Source: Haloprofundus marisrubri | Lineage (GTDB): Archaea > Halobacteriota > Halobacteria > Halobacteriales > Haloferacaceae | DNA length: 64,000 nt | Direction: 5' to 3' | NCBI RefSeq assembly: GCF_001469955.1 | Contig: NZ_LOPU01000034.1 | Coordinates: forward strand, 60,815-124,814 | Shown here: in pieces, positions 1 through 8,761 of the stretch | Numbering within the stretch: the stretch's first letter is position 1 | Layout of the letters: every line of letters starts with the position of its first letter | Program-made: the position numbers and the translations under genes | The notes under the pieces: model-generated | Seen by the model: only the letters and a program-made list of their open reading frames with translations | Databases searched by the model: none | What the model was told of the DNA's origin: nothing

Positions 1-144
1 ACCGCGACCGAAGTTTCGGGCGGCGTCGCCGACGCCGGCGGACAGTCGCTCGTCGACGTACTCGCCGCCTCACCGGGGTTTCTGTTCTTCCTCGGCGGTG
101 TCGCGGTGCTTCTGGTCGCGCTGTACGTCCGTTCGCAGCGATAG
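1..144 (+). CDS. C-terminal end of a membrane-anchored protein (5' truncated)
   Basis: This is the last 47 codons of a gene that begins before the window, ending in TAG. The visible part is a short Gly/Ala/Asp stretch followed by one strongly hydrophobic segment (about visible residues 24-42) and a short basic end, YVRSQR. That pattern suggests a single C-terminal membrane anchor with the body of the protein outside the cell, but a last helix of a multi-pass protein is equally possible. The function cannot be told from this tail. Confidence 0.6.
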   Translation, partial: TATEVSGGVADAGGQSLVDVLAASPGFLFFLGGVAVLLVALYVRSQR

Positions 145-364
145 GTAAAACGAGCGTTTGACCTTACGACGCGTATTTGACACCGGGGCCTATAGATAAG
201 CGTGCAACCGCCTCGCTTCGGCCCACCGTGACCGACGCCGCCTCCCTCGGCGTCGAACTCGACGTGCTGACTGACGGGCCGACGAGGTGGTTCACGGCCC
301 TCCAACTCCCTCCCGGCCCTCCACTCGCCCCTCCTCCCTCTCACCCCAAGCCCACGAGCGACCG

Positions 365-877
365 CTACCGCGGGTCGATTCTGAACGTCTCGAACACGTC
401 GCCGTCGGGCGTACAGAGCCGTCCGCTGAGTCCGTCGCCGTCGGCTTCCAACTCCGCGTGTGCGAGACCGTAGCCGCGCGGTTCGGCGTGGCTGCCGGGG
501 TTCAAAAGCGCCAGCGGACCGGTCGCGTCGAATCCCGGCCTGTGACTGTGACCGAAGATGACCGCGTCGGCGTCGCGTTCGCGGCCGAACAAGGTGAGCG
601 CCGTGTCGCCGCCGCGACGCGTGTGTGTGACGGCGAAGCGAACCCCGCCGTACTCGACGGTCCGAGCGCCGGGGAGTCGTTCGCGGATGCCGGCGTCGTC
701 GTTGTTGCCGTAGACGCCGCGAAACGTGTCTGATTCGTCGACGAACGCGTCGAGTACCGTCTCGGTCATGAAGTCGCCGGCGTGGACGACCATCTCGGCG
801 TCGCGGACGGCCTGTAGCGTTCTACCTCGCAACCGGTGCGATTCGGTTCCGTGTGTGTCGGAGACGACGGTGAGCAC
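365..877 (-). CDS. YfcE/MJ0936-type metallophosphoesterase
   Basis: 170 residues, GTG start. It has the full calcineurin-like metallophosphoesterase set: SDTHG at 6-10 (D7, H9), HAGD at 32-35, GNND at 57-60, a metal His at about 85 (VTHTR) and FGHSHRPG at 109-116. The length and motif spacing fit the small archaeal MJ0936/YfcE phosphodiesterases, which hydrolyse phosphodiester bonds using a dinuclear metal centre in the cytoplasm. The natural substrate is unknown. The gene is divergent from the CDF transporter, with about 90 bp between the starts. Confidence 0.9.
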   Translation of the reverse strand: MLTVVSDTHGTESHRLRGRTLQAVRDAEMVVHAGDFMTETVLDAFVDESDTFRGVYGNNDDAGIRERLPGARTVEYGGVRFAVTHTRRGGDTALTLFGRERDADAVIFGHSHRPGFDATGPLALLNPGSHAEPRGYGLAHAELEADGDGLSGRLCTPDGDVFETFRIDPR

Positions 878-968
878 AGTCGGTGTAGGAACCCGCGGAT
901 ACTGAAACTACCCCGCCGAATCGACCCGTGGGGGAACGGCTATCAGTTAGCGCTGTGACCGGTCGGCC

Positions 969-1913
969 ATGGCAGGAAGCAAGTCAGTCGTCATCGCCGC
1001 GCTCATCGCCAACGGCGCTATCGCGGTGATGAAGTTCCTCGGGTATCTACTGACGGGGAGTCCGTCGATGCTCTCCGAGACGTATCACTCCATCTCCGAC
1101 ACCGGCAACCAGGTGTTCTTGTTGGTCGGTATCCGGTACAGCGGGAAGAAACCGGACAGAGAACACCCATTCGGATACGGGAAATCACAGTTCTTCTACA
1201 GTTTCCTCGTCGCGGTGATGCTGTTCGGTATCGCCGGCTGGGAGAGCGCCAAACACGGCTACGAGGCGATTATGCACCCCGGCCACGGGGCTGGATATCA
1301 GGTAATCGAGTTCCTCGGATTCAACTTCAACTCCGTCTGGGTGAACGTCGTCGTTCTCGTCGGCGCAATCGGCTTCGAGACGTACGCGTTCGTGAAGGCC
1401 AACGAGGAACTCCAGCGACAGATTCGTGAGTTCAACTGGAGCGGCATCCCCGAGGCGTTCCGGAAGACGAGCGACGTGACCACGCTCACGGCGTTCACCG
1501 AGGACGCTATCGCACTCGGCGGTGCGGCTATCGCGCTCGTCGGCGTCCTCCTGTCGTTCTTCCTCGGCGCGCCCATCTACGACGCCGTCGCGTCGCTCGT
1601 CATCGGGTTCCTGCTGATGGGCTTCGCCATCGCGCTGGCGTGGGAGAACAAGCGTCTACTCATCGGCGAGAGTCTGCCGGCGGATATCGAACAGAAACTC
1701 CGCAGCATCGTCGCCGACCATCCCGGCGTGACCGGTATCGACAGTTTCCGCTCGATGTACGTCGGGTCGGGCGAAGCGCTCATCAACACCGAAGTCCGGT
1801 TCGACGGGGAACTCGTCACCGGCGACATCGACACCGACATCGCCCAGCTAAAGTCGAAACTCAAACAGGCAGACAGCCGTGTCTCCATCGTCAACATCGA
1901 ACCGGAGGCCTGA
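969..1913 (+). CDS. Cation diffusion facilitator (CDF) family transporter
   Basis: 314 residues, ATG start. CDF proteins are membrane exporters of divalent metals (Zn, Fe, Mn, Co) driven by proton exchange. The first metal-site motif HSISD is at 40-44 in the second membrane helix, and a second acidic pair (TED) sits near residue 178, where classical members have HxxxD. About six hydrophobic segments are followed by a cytosolic C-terminal domain of about 80 residues. The GYGKSQFFYSF motif and the modified second site resemble the SLC30A9-like branch, so the transported metal is uncertain. It has no obvious operon partner. Confidence 0.88.
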   Translation: MAGSKSVVIAALIANGAIAVMKFLGYLLTGSPSMLSETYHSISDTGNQVFLLVGIRYSGKKPDREHPFGYGKSQFFYSFLVAVMLFGIAGWESAKHGYEAIMHPGHGAGYQVIEFLGFNFNSVWVNVVVLVGAIGFETYAFVKANEELQRQIREFNWSGIPEAFRKTSDVTTLTAFTEDAIALGGAAIALVGVLLSFFLGAPIYDAVASLVIGFLLMGFAIALAWENKRLLIGESLPADIEQKLRSIVADHPGVTGIDSFRSMYVGSGEALINTEVRFDGELVTGDIDTDIAQLKSKLKQADSRVSIVNIEPEA

Positions 1914-2257
1914 GCCACGGAATTCAGAATCGGGCGAGGACCAAACTGCACCGCCGGCGTACGTCGAACTGACAGAAATCGAAACACACCGTCGGTTCAC
2001 GGAACTGAGTTACTGAAAAACGCACTTGGTACGACAACAGTCGCACCGAGGCGTCGGTGTCCGATTTATCGACACCACCCCGTTTCCGGATAGAACGGAT
2101 TGATATATAAATTCTGCTGACGTTCTCATGTTTCGAGATGTGTCGTCGCGCAGACGACGCGACTCGGGGTCGTACAACGTGTCGAGACGTGTCCACACGT
2201 ACACTCACCTGAGGCGGTCGATGTCGAGACGCGCGGAGTCTGAATCGCGGAGAGTCG
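1914..2257. other. Intergenic region with an isolated TATA-like box
   Basis: No convincing gene lies here. The region is less GC-rich than its surroundings and has a clear TATA-like element, GATATATAAAT, at 2102-2112. An ATG lies at 2128, about 20 nt downstream, but the frame it opens (to 2325) is almost all Arg/Ser and runs into the 3' end of rfcS on the other strand, so it is unlikely to be a protein. A short RNA antisense to the rfcS 3' end would be an alternative use of the box. Confidence 0.4.
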
Positions 2258-3226
2258 TCAGTCGTCGAGCGCCAGCGACGCGAGCAGCGCCTCCAACTGC
2301 ACCTGTTCGTTCGCACCCTCGGTGATACGGAAGTCAGCCTCGCCGATACGCTCCATGAGGCGAACCGCCGCACGGTCGTCGAGGTCGAACTCCCAGACGG
2401 AGCGATGCAGTTGGTCGATGATGTCGCCGCCGGCCATCCCGACGTCGGTGAGGAGGTGGTCGAGTTTCGAGCGGGCGGCCGCGAAGTCGCCGTCGAGCGC
2501 TCGCGTCACCATCTCCTCGATGTCCTCGGGGCGGGCGGTGGAGGTGATGGCGTAGACGGCTTCCTCGTCAACTTGTTCGCCGGTCGTCGCCGCCGCCTGC
2601 AGCGAGTTGATGCCGCGGCGCATGTCGCCGTTGGCCGCGTACACCAGCGCCTCCGCGCCGTCGTCGCTCAGGTCGATACCCTCCTCGTCGGCGATGTGGC
2701 GAACCGTCTCGTCGACGGCGGCGTCGCCCAACGGCGAGAACCGGAACACCGCACATCGGGACTGAATGGGGTCGATAATCTTCGAGGAGTAGTTACACGA
2801 GAGGATGAAGCGCGTGTTGTCGGCGAACTGCTCCATCGTCCGGCGCAGGGCGGACTGGGCGTCGTTCGTCAGCGAGTCGGCCTCGTCGAGAAAGATGATG
2901 CGGTAGTCGTGGCCGCCGAAGGAGGCGCGTGCGAAGTTCTTGATTCGGTCGCGGACGACGTCGATGCCGCGTTCGTCGGAGGCGTTGAGTTCGAGGAAGT
3001 TGCCCCGCCAGTCGTCGCCGTACACTTCGCGGGCGATAGCGGTGGCGCAGGTGGTCTTGCCGACGCCGGCCGGTCCCGCGAACAGCAGGTGCGGTAGGTC
3101 GCGCTGTTCGATGTAGCTCTGGAGGCGTTCGACGATACGGTCCTGTCCGACCACCTCGTCGAGCGTCTGCGGGCGGTACTTCTCTATCCAGATTTCGCGG
3201 CCCGGCGTACCCTCGGCCTCACTCAT
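2258..3226 (-). CDS. rfcS: Replication factor C small subunit
   Basis: 322 residues. This is an AAA+ clamp-loader subunit that opens PCNA and places it on primed DNA. It has the RFC-box start EIWIEKYRP at 11-19, Walker [10 protein letters not shown] at 51-59, Walker B FLDEAD near 113-118, and the SRC arginine-finger motif (QSRCAVFRF). The C-terminal collar domain is complete. Length is normal and no intein is present, although haloarchaeal RFC genes often carry one. A second, divergent small subunit (RfcC) and the clamp (PCNA) are also in this window. It is divergent from the SAMP2-like gene. Confidence 0.97.
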   Translation of the reverse strand: MSEAEGTPGREIWIEKYRPQTLDEVVGQDRIVERLQSYIEQRDLPHLLFAGPAGVGKTTCATAIAREVYGDDWRGNFLELNASDERGIDVVRDRIKNFARASFGGHDYRIIFLDEADSLTNDAQSALRRTMEQFADNTRFILSCNYSSKIIDPIQSRCAVFRFSPLGDAAVDETVRHIADEEGIDLSDDGAEALVYAANGDMRRGINSLQAAATTGEQVDEEAVYAITSTARPEDIEEMVTRALDGDFAAARSKLDHLLTDVGMAGGDIIDQLHRSVWEFDLDDRAAVRLMERIGEADFRITEGANEQVQLEALLASLALDD

Positions 3227-3333
3227 ACCTTAGAGAGGAGTCGGTCGCCCCATAAACTCCCCGAGACGACGGCGCAGTTTCGTCGAAGGCGGCGGACGGA
3301 AACGCTGAAACCGACCCGGGACCCATCGCGGAT

Positions 3334-3540
3334 ATGGACGTGAGCGTAGAGGTCGTCGGTGAGGAGCGTCACGAGGTCGCCGTCGACGACGACGCGACGT
3401 ACGCCGACTTGGTTTCGGCGGTCGACCTCAGCCCCCACGAGGTGTCGGTGCTGGTCGACGGTCGACCGGTGCCCGAGGACCAACCCGTCGAAGCCGACCG
3501 GGTGAAGGTGCTTCGACTCATCAAAGGCGGCCGAACGTAA
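3334..3540 (+). CDS. samp2: SAMP2-like ubiquitin-like small modifier / sulfur carrier
   Basis: 68 residues with the beta-grasp pattern of MoaD/ThiS-type proteins, closely resembling Haloferax SAMP2 over its whole length (VDLSPHEVSVLVDGRPVPED, then VKVLRLIKGG). SAMP2 is adenylated at its C-terminal Gly-Gly by the E1-like UbaA, then joined to protein lysines or used to carry sulfur for tRNA thiolation. Here the Gly-Gly (residues 65-66) is followed by Arg-Thr before the TAA. If read correctly, a two-residue trim would be needed before activation. It lies head-to-head with rfcS, with about 107 bp between starts. Confidence 0.88.
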   Translation: MDVSVEVVGEERHEVAVDDDATYADLVSAVDLSPHEVSVLVDGRPVPEDQPVEADRVKVLRLIKGGRT

Positions 3541-3706
3541 CGCGACACAGGAGGTCGGTACGACGCGGTAACAGGAGGAACGATGCACCGATGTCGTGAT
3601 ATCGACAGCGCTGAGTCCGAGAAACCCCGAATACGTTTGACTCGGATCGACGGACACGGACGATTCCGCCCCCAGACTTTTCGCGCTTCTCGTCGGACTA
3701 GCAGGT

Positions 3707-4192
3707 ATGAGTGCCAGCGCGGACCTCGACTTCGAACTGCCGAACGTCGGTCCCGGTCCGGACCCGCTCACGCTCGGCGGACTCGCCGAGACGAACGAAG
3801 CGGTGGTTATCCTGCTTCAACGCGACTTTCACTGCGGCAACTGCCGCCGCCAAGTGAAAGCTGTCACGGAGCGCTACGGCGAGTTCAGAGAGCGCGGTGC
3901 GGAGGTCGTTTCGGTGCTTCCGGAGTCACCCGGGCGCGCCCGCGACTGGCTTCGAGACGGCGCGTCGTTCCCGCTGGTCGCCGACGAGGGAAGTCAGGTC
4001 GGAGACAGACTCGGCCAGCGCGTCCGATTCGGCGCGGTTGGCCGCTTCCACGATTATCTGGGTCGGATGCCGAGTACGGTTATCGTCGACCTAGGTGACG
4101 GCCGACCCAGACGCAGTTACGTCCACCGCGGCACCTCCCCGTGGGACCGACCGACCGTCGACGACCTGCTCACCGAACTCGACCGCCTGTGA
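3707..4192 (+). CDS. Thioredoxin-fold peroxiredoxin-like protein
   Basis: 161 residues of an AhpC/TSA (redoxin) type fold. The active-site region is LQRDFHCGNCRRQ with C43 and C46, a CxxC rather than the single peroxidatic cysteine of classical peroxiredoxins. It is followed by the helix-strand pattern EVVSVLPES and the cis-proline-like segment RMPSTVIVDLGDG. It probably reduces thiols or peroxides in the cytoplasm; no signal peptide is seen. Its stop overlaps the GTG start of the next gene by 4 nt, so the two are likely co-translated. Confidence 0.8.
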   Translation: MSASADLDFELPNVGPGPDPLTLGGLAETNEAVVILLQRDFHCGNCRRQVKAVTERYGEFRERGAEVVSVLPESPGRARDWLRDGASFPLVADEGSQVGDRLGQRVRFGAVGRFHDYLGRMPSTVIVDLGDGRPRRSYVHRGTSPWDRPTVDDLLTELDRL

Positions 4193-4578
4193 GCGGCGAC
4201 GAGCAGGATTTTGCGATTAGAGCCGCCACAACCGACGAATTCGTCGACGTGATGCGCGTGCTCGACGGAGCGGTGCTCGAAATCGACGCCGAGAAAATCC
4301 AACACCGACTCGGCACCGACTCGGTACTCGTCGCCGAGCGAGGCGGCCACGTCGTCGGCGCGCTCGTCCGCGATGGTGACCACGTCGAAGCCGTCGCAGT
4401 TCGGCGACAGCATCGAAACAGCGGCGTTGGGGCGGCGCTCGTCCGTCGGGCGCTGGAGCGAACCGGCCGCCTCACCGCCGAGTTCGACCCGCAGGTGCGC
4501 GAGTTCTACGAGTCGTTGGAGTTCGAGATACGCGAGCGAGACGGACGGTTGTGGGGCGAAAAACGGGTGCGCGATTAG
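4189..4578 (+). CDS. GNAT family N-acetyltransferase
   Basis: 129 residues from a GTG that overlaps the upstream stop (GTGA, 4189-4192). I chose this start over an in-frame ATG at 4141 that lies inside the previous gene. The acetyl-CoA binding motif A is VRRQHRNSGVGAALVRRAL, with the R/QxxGxG/A core at RNSGVG, preceded by the strand VEAVAV and followed by FYESLEFE. The substrate is unknown. Its 3' end overlaps the convergent GNAT gene by 4 nt. Confidence 0.85.
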   Translation: MSGDEQDFAIRAATTDEFVDVMRVLDGAVLEIDAEKIQHRLGTDSVLVAERGGHVVGALVRDGDHVEAVAVRRQHRNSGVGAALVRRALERTGRLTAEFDPQVREFYESLEFEIRERDGRLWGEKRVRD

Positions 4579-5066
4579 CTATTGCTCCGACCGTCTTCGC
4601 GGGCGGCTTCCAGGACCGTCACGGTCGGTGCGCACAGACAGACGGCCGACGCAGGACAGAGTTCGGCGAACTGGGTCGTCTCTCGTATCGCCTCAGGTGC
4701 ATCGCTGCGCTCACAGTGTTCGAACCCGAGCGACTCGAAGTAGTCCGACGCAGTCTCGGTCAGAAGATACAGCGTCTCGACTCCCTCTGTTGCCGCGTGT
4801 TCGGCGGCGGCAGCCGTGAGCGCCCGCCCGTGTCCCGACCCGCGGGCACTCTCGGTGACGGCTACCGAGCGGAGGAGCGCGGCGTCTCCGTGTAGTTCGA
4901 CTCCGCTGGCACCCACGGGCTCAGGGTCGTCGGCGGCGATAGCGACGAAGAACTGCGCGGGCGCAGTCGGAACGTCGTCGGCCGGGAGGCCGGTCCGTCG
5001 GAGTAACGACGCGACAGCGTCGAGGTCAGACTTCGAGGCCGGCCGAATCGTGCGGGTCCGAGACAT
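4575..5066 (-). CDS. ArsN2-like GNAT acetyltransferase
   Basis: 163 residues from ATG at 5066; the frame stays open further upstream but only as Arg-rich non-coding sequence. It has the GNAT core LLRSVAVTESARGSGHGRALTAAA with RGSGHG as the CoA loop, then LYLLTETASDYFESLGF. The C-terminal block (TTQFAELCPASAVCL) closely matches the family named ArsN2, found in arsenic-resistance clusters and thought to acetylate organoarsenicals. No arsenic genes are visible here, so the substrate remains inferred. It lies 8 nt downstream of the phosphohexomutase and is probably in its operon. Confidence 0.82.
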   Translation of the reverse strand: MSRTRTIRPASKSDLDAVASLLRRTGLPADDVPTAPAQFFVAIAADDPEPVGASGVELHGDAALLRSVAVTESARGSGHGRALTAAAAEHAATEGVETLYLLTETASDYFESLGFEHCERSDAPEAIRETTQFAELCPASAVCLCAPTVTVLEAAREDGRSNS

Positions 5067-5074
5067 CGCTCGCT

Positions 5075-6445
5075 TCAGACGAACGAGCCGACGAGTTGGC
5101 GACCTTCGCCGAGCAGTTCGGCGACGTTGTCGGCGCTGTCGGATTCGGCGTAGACGCGCATCTTCGGTTCCGTTCCCGAGGGACGAACGAGCAGCCACGA
5201 CCCATCTTCGAGCAGCAGTTTGAACCCGTCGAGCGTGACGACGTTCGCCACCTCGCGGCCCGCGACTTCGTCGGGAATCTCGTCGGAGAGGTCGTTCAGG
5301 ACGCGCTGTTTCTCCGAGTCGGGGCAGTCGACGCTCACCTTGTTCGCGTGAATCTCGCCGTGTTCGGCTTCGAGACGGTCGACGCGCGAGTCGAACGACT
5401 CCTCGGCGGCGACAGCAGCAGCAAGAAGCGAAATCAGGACGCCGTCTTTCTCACGGATGTGGCCGCGGACGCTGAAGCCACCCGACTCCTCGCCGCCGAC
5501 GAGCGCGTCGTGTTCGCCCATCGCTTGCGCGACCCATTTGAAGCCGACCGCCGTCTCGACGACTTCCTCACCGTGAGCCTCGGCGATGCGGTCGATGAGG
5601 AACGTCGTCGACACCGTCCGAACCGCCGGCCCGGAATCCTCCTCTAACAGCGCATCGTACAGCGCCGCGAAAAAGAGGTTCTCGTCGAGGAAGCCGCGTT
5701 CGGGCGTGACGACGGCGAGGCGGTCGGCGTCGCCGTCGTTGGCGACGCCGAGCGCCGCGTCGTGTTCGGAGACTGCCGAAACGAGGTCATCGAGGAGTTC
5801 CTCGCTCGGTTCCGGCGATTCGCCGCCGAACGTCGGGTCGTCGTCACAGCGGAGGCGGATTACCTCTGCGCCGACCGATTCGAGCAGTGCGTCGGTGACG
5901 CCACGACCGCTGCCGTGCATGGCGTCGTAGACGATTTTCGTCCCGGTGAGGTCGGCTTCGACGAGTTCGCGCGCGTGGTCGGCGTGGTCGGAGACGAAGT
6001 CGACGCGCGTCACGTCGCCGCGGTCGTCGACAGGGTCACGCGGTTCGGCGAGTCGTTCTTCGACGGCTTCGGTCACCTCGGGCAACGCGGGCGCGCCGTC
6101 GTCGGGGATGAACTTCACGCCGTTGTACTCCGGCGGGTTGTGTGACGCCGTCACCATCAGTGCGCCCGAGAGGCCGCGGGAGACGATGTTCCACGCGAGA
6201 ACGGGCGTCGGGCAGTCGCGTTCGGGCAGGAGTACGTCGAAGCCGTTGTCGGCGAGCACTTCGGCGAGACTCTCGGCGAACCCCGGCGAGGACTCGCGGG
6301 CGTCGTAGCCGACGGCGACGGGGTCGTCGTACCCCTCGTCGCGGAGATAGTCGGCGACGGCCTGTCCGACGATGCGGACTCGGTCGTCGGTGAACGTGTC
6401 GAGCGTCGCTCGCCACCCGTCGGTGCCGAATGAGATTGCGTCCAT
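5075..6445 (-). CDS. Phosphoglucomutase / phosphomannomutase family protein
   Basis: 456 residues from ATG at 6445. Alpha-D-phosphohexomutases move phosphate between C1 and C6 of hexoses or hexosamines through a phosphoserine. The active-site loop TASHNPP is at 99-105 (Ser101), the metal loop DGDADR is mid-protein, the sugar loop is GGEESGGF, and the phosphate-binding loop near the C-terminus is RPSGTEPKMR. All four domains are present. It could serve glucose, mannose or glucosamine phosphate; sequence alone does not decide. It feeds nucleotide-sugar synthesis and surface glycans. Confidence 0.93.
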   Translation of the reverse strand: MDAISFGTDGWRATLDTFTDDRVRIVGQAVADYLRDEGYDDPVAVGYDARESSPGFAESLAEVLADNGFDVLLPERDCPTPVLAWNIVSRGLSGALMVTASHNPPEYNGVKFIPDDGAPALPEVTEAVEERLAEPRDPVDDRGDVTRVDFVSDHADHARELVEADLTGTKIVYDAMHGSGRGVTDALLESVGAEVIRLRCDDDPTFGGESPEPSEELLDDLVSAVSEHDAALGVANDGDADRLAVVTPERGFLDENLFFAALYDALLEEDSGPAVRTVSTTFLIDRIAEAHGEEVVETAVGFKWVAQAMGEHDALVGGEESGGFSVRGHIREKDGVLISLLAAAVAAEESFDSRVDRLEAEHGEIHANKVSVDCPDSEKQRVLNDLSDEIPDEVAGREVANVVTLDGFKLLLEDGSWLLVRPSGTEPKMRVYAESDSADNVAELLGEGRQLVGSFV

Positions 6446-6599
6446 ACCGCTACGTCCCCGGGGGCGGCCAAAAAACCACCTGCAGATTCGAATCGATACC
6501 GGCCGAGAGCGGTCAAGACCAGCTATCGGGGTGTCAGCGAGCGAGAGAGACGAGCGCCCGTTCAACGGCCTTTTGAGCGTCGGAGCCGAACTGCAAGCA

Positions 6600-7187
6600 A
6601 TGACACGCGTCGTTGCAGTGTCCGGGAGTCGCCGCGACGGAAGCTACACCCGCGAGGCACTGAAGTACGCTCTGAACGCCGCCGCCGACGTCGGCGTCGA
6701 CACCGACCTCATCGACCTCGGTGCGGTCGACCTCCCGCTGTATCACCCCGACGAGGACGAGCAAGGCGAGTCCGCCGACCTCATGCGCCGGATGCGCGAG
6801 GCCGACGGTGTGCTTCTCGGGTCGCCCGTCTACCACGGGTCGTACTCGTCTACGTTTCGTAGTTTCCACGACTACTGCTCGTTCGAGGAGTACGAGGACA
6901 CCGTCGTCGGCCTCTTGGCGACGGCCGGCGGTGGCTCCTACGGCAGCACGCTCGAACACATGCGAAGCACGGTTCGCGGTGTCCACGGCTACGTCGTCCC
7001 GAATCAGGTCGGCATCCGCAAGGCCTACGAGAAGTTCGAAGACCGAAGCGAACCCGCGACGAACGGGCAACCGGCGTACGAACTCGTCGACGAGGACATC
7101 GAACAGCGTATCGAGAAACTCGGGCGAACGGTGGCCGAACACGCGACGCAACTGAGTGCCGGAAACAGTCCGTTCGCCAGTGAGTAG
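6600..7187 (+). CDS. NADPH-dependent FMN reductase family flavoprotein
   Basis: 195 residues from ATG at 6600. It has a flavodoxin-like fold with the phosphate-binding loop SGSRRDGSYTREAL near the N-terminus and the family block GSPVYHGSYSSTFRSFHDY, where GSPxYxGS packs on the flavin. Related enzymes (NADPH:FMN reductase, azoreductase, chromate reductase) pass hydride from NAD(P)H to FMN and then to quinones, azo dyes or metals. The physiological acceptor is not predictable. It is divergent from the mutase gene. Confidence 0.88.
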   Translation: MTRVVAVSGSRRDGSYTREALKYALNAAADVGVDTDLIDLGAVDLPLYHPDEDEQGESADLMRRMREADGVLLGSPVYHGSYSSTFRSFHDYCSFEEYEDTVVGLLATAGGGSYGSTLEHMRSTVRGVHGYVVPNQVGIRKAYEKFEDRSEPATNGQPAYELVDEDIEQRIEKLGRTVAEHATQLSAGNSPFASE

Positions 7188-7205
7188 ACCGACCACTTAG
7201 GTCCG

Positions 7206-7448
7206 TTACTCGTCGTCGACGAGTCGCTCTTTCTGTCGCCGCGAGAGCTGTTTGATGGCGTACTCGCGGCTCATCGCCGCCGACTTGGATTCGTACGTCT
7301 CCGAGTGGACGAGTTCGACGGGCGTCCGCCCGCGGGTGTACTTCGCGCCGTCGCCGGCGTTGTGCTCGGCGACGCGTCGCTGCACGTCCGTCGTGTAGCC
7401 GGTGTAGAGACTGCCGTCGGCGCACTCGACGACGTAGACGTAGTGCAC
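7206..7448 (-). CDS. GIY-YIG nuclease-domain protein (YhbQ-like)
   Basis: 80 residues, GTG start, made of one GIY-YIG domain: YVYVVEC and LYTGYT are the two halves of the GIY-YIG motif, RR at 24-25 supplies the catalytic Arg, and the metal-binding Glu lies in REYAIKQ (about E62). Stand-alone domains of this size (UPF0213/YhbQ type) occur across bacteria and haloarchaea; some have weak structure-specific nuclease activity. The role here is unknown. Confidence 0.9.
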   Translation of the reverse strand: MHYVYVVECADGSLYTGYTTDVQRRVAEHNAGDGAKYTRGRTPVELVHSETYESKSAAMSREYAIKQLSRRQKERLVDDE

Positions 7449-7538
7449 GAGTCGAGACAGAGAGCCGCGGCGCTAAACGGCGTCGGTTCGTCGGAGAAGG
7501 CTTCGCGTGGTGGTTATCGATTCGTTACCCGACAGTGG

Positions 7539-7688
7539 TTACGCATTGCGGGCGCGATGTCGTGCGACTTCCGCGATACCGGCGTTCGCCGAGCAAGCTG
7601 GACAGGCCATGAGACGCCCGTACTCGTCGGCAAACACCCTCGCGAAACGTTCGGAGACGTGCGACCCGCAGTGGTCGCAGGTTGGCAT
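7539..7688 (-). CDS. Small zinc-finger protein, DUF7563-like
   Basis: 49 residues starting MPTCDHCGSHVSERFARVF, with two CxxC pairs (about C4/C7 and C29/C32) that should bind one zinc. The pattern CxxCGSHVSxRFxRVFxD...CPxC is typical of the very small haloarchaeal DUF7563 zinc fingers, which have no assigned function. The in-frame extension upstream to 7745 is Arg-rich and not in family style, so the internal ATG at 7688 is taken as the start. Confidence 0.78.
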   Translation of the reverse strand: MPTCDHCGSHVSERFARVFADEYGRLMACPACSANAGIAEVARHRARNA

Positions 7689-7832
7689 TGTTCGGGTCCG
7701 GCATCCACCAGTCAGCCGGTATCTCGTAGTACGAGACCGAGCCACATGAAGGTGTTGTGCGGACGCACCGAACGAGAGACCGAAACGCCGCCAGAGCGTT
7801 CCGTCTACGAATAATTTCGACCGTCCGAACGG

Positions 7833-8600
7833 TTACGTTCGGCGGGCCGCGTCGATAGCCTGTGCGACGAGTCCGGCCTGCGCGCCCGCGACGAACCCGG
7901 CGTCGACGTTGACCACAGACAGCACCGAACACGACTGGAGCATGCCTGCAAGCGCCGCGTCGCCCTCGCCGCCGTAGCCGTAGCCGACCGAGACGGGGAG
8001 AGCAATGACGGGAGCGTCGACCATCCCGGCGACGACGGTCGGCAGCGCTCCTTCGCGTCCGGCGGCGACGATGAGCACGTCGGCCGCACGGAGTGCCTCC
8101 CGTTGGTCGAGGACGCGGTTGATGTTGGCAACGCCCACGTCGTCGATACGGTCGATTGTCGCCCCCATCTCTCTGAGTACCGCTGTCGCCTCGCCCGCCG
8201 CAGCAGCGTCGGAAGTGCCGGCGGTGACGACGGCCACTCTCGCGTCGAGCGACGGCGGTTCGTGGTGCGGCGCGCGCGCGACGAGGGTTCGTGCGCGTTC
8301 GTCGGTGTCGACAGTTGCGTCGGCGACCGCCGCGTCAACGCGCGTGCGGACCGCTTCGACCGTCGCCTCGTCGGCGCGGGTGACGAGCGCTCGGCCCGTC
8401 GTCTCGACGGCGGTGAGCACGAGTGATGCCGTCTCGTCGGGCGTTTTTCCATCCGCGAGAATCGCTTCGGGGATGCCGCGTCGGTCCTCGCGGGCGGCGT
8501 CGAACCGCCCGGCGTCGGTGCTGGCGTAGCCCGCCAACCGGGCTTCGGCGGCCGCCGGTGAGAGCTCACCCGCGGCGACCGACTCCAGAATGTCTCGCAT
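7833..8600 (-). CDS. larB: LarB, nickel-pincer cofactor biosynthesis carboxylase/hydrolase
   Basis: 255 residues. LarB carboxylates the pyridinium ring of nicotinic acid adenine dinucleotide and cleaves the phosphoanhydride, the first step to the nickel-pincer nucleotide of lactate racemase-type enzymes. An N-terminal helical part (1-110) is followed by a PurE-like domain with VTAGTSD, AAGREGALPTVVAG and LPVSVGYGYGGEGDAALAGM. The older name was a PurE-like phosphoribosylaminoimidazole carboxylase. A LarE is encoded 12 kb away in this window; LarC is not seen. Confidence 0.92.
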   Translation of the reverse strand: MRDILESVAAGELSPAAAEARLAGYASTDAGRFDAAREDRRGIPEAILADGKTPDETASLVLTAVETTGRALVTRADEATVEAVRTRVDAAVADATVDTDERARTLVARAPHHEPPSLDARVAVVTAGTSDAAAAGEATAVLREMGATIDRIDDVGVANINRVLDQREALRAADVLIVAAGREGALPTVVAGMVDAPVIALPVSVGYGYGGEGDAALAGMLQSCSVLSVVNVDAGFVAGAQAGLVAQAIDAARRT

Positions 8601-8727
8601 AGCCGACGCTCCGCCCGCAGGGCACTCGTAACTGTCGTTTCCGGCCCATCGACCCCGTAGTACTTAAATCCAACGGCGGATTTGGGCGCGAACGACCGCG
8701 AGGGGGTCTGACGGCACGATTTGGGAA

Positions 8728-8741
8728 ATCTTATTAATAAG
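8728..8741 (+). promoter_or_regulatory. TATA-region promoter of the DUF1931 gene
   Basis: ATCTTATTAATAAG is a near-palindromic AT-rich box whose centre is about 27 nt upstream of the ATG at 8762, the distance expected for a haloarchaeal leaderless transcript. Confidence 0.7.
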
Positions 8742-8761
8742 GCCCCGGTAGCCACGCTTGC

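Noticed and set aside
177..473. A plus-strand 98-codon frame in the first gap
   Set aside because: It runs antisense into the phosphoesterase and is Pro-rich with no family pattern; at most a decayed fragment.
2258..3226. An intein in rfcS or pcn
   Set aside because: Both proteins have normal length and uninterrupted motifs.
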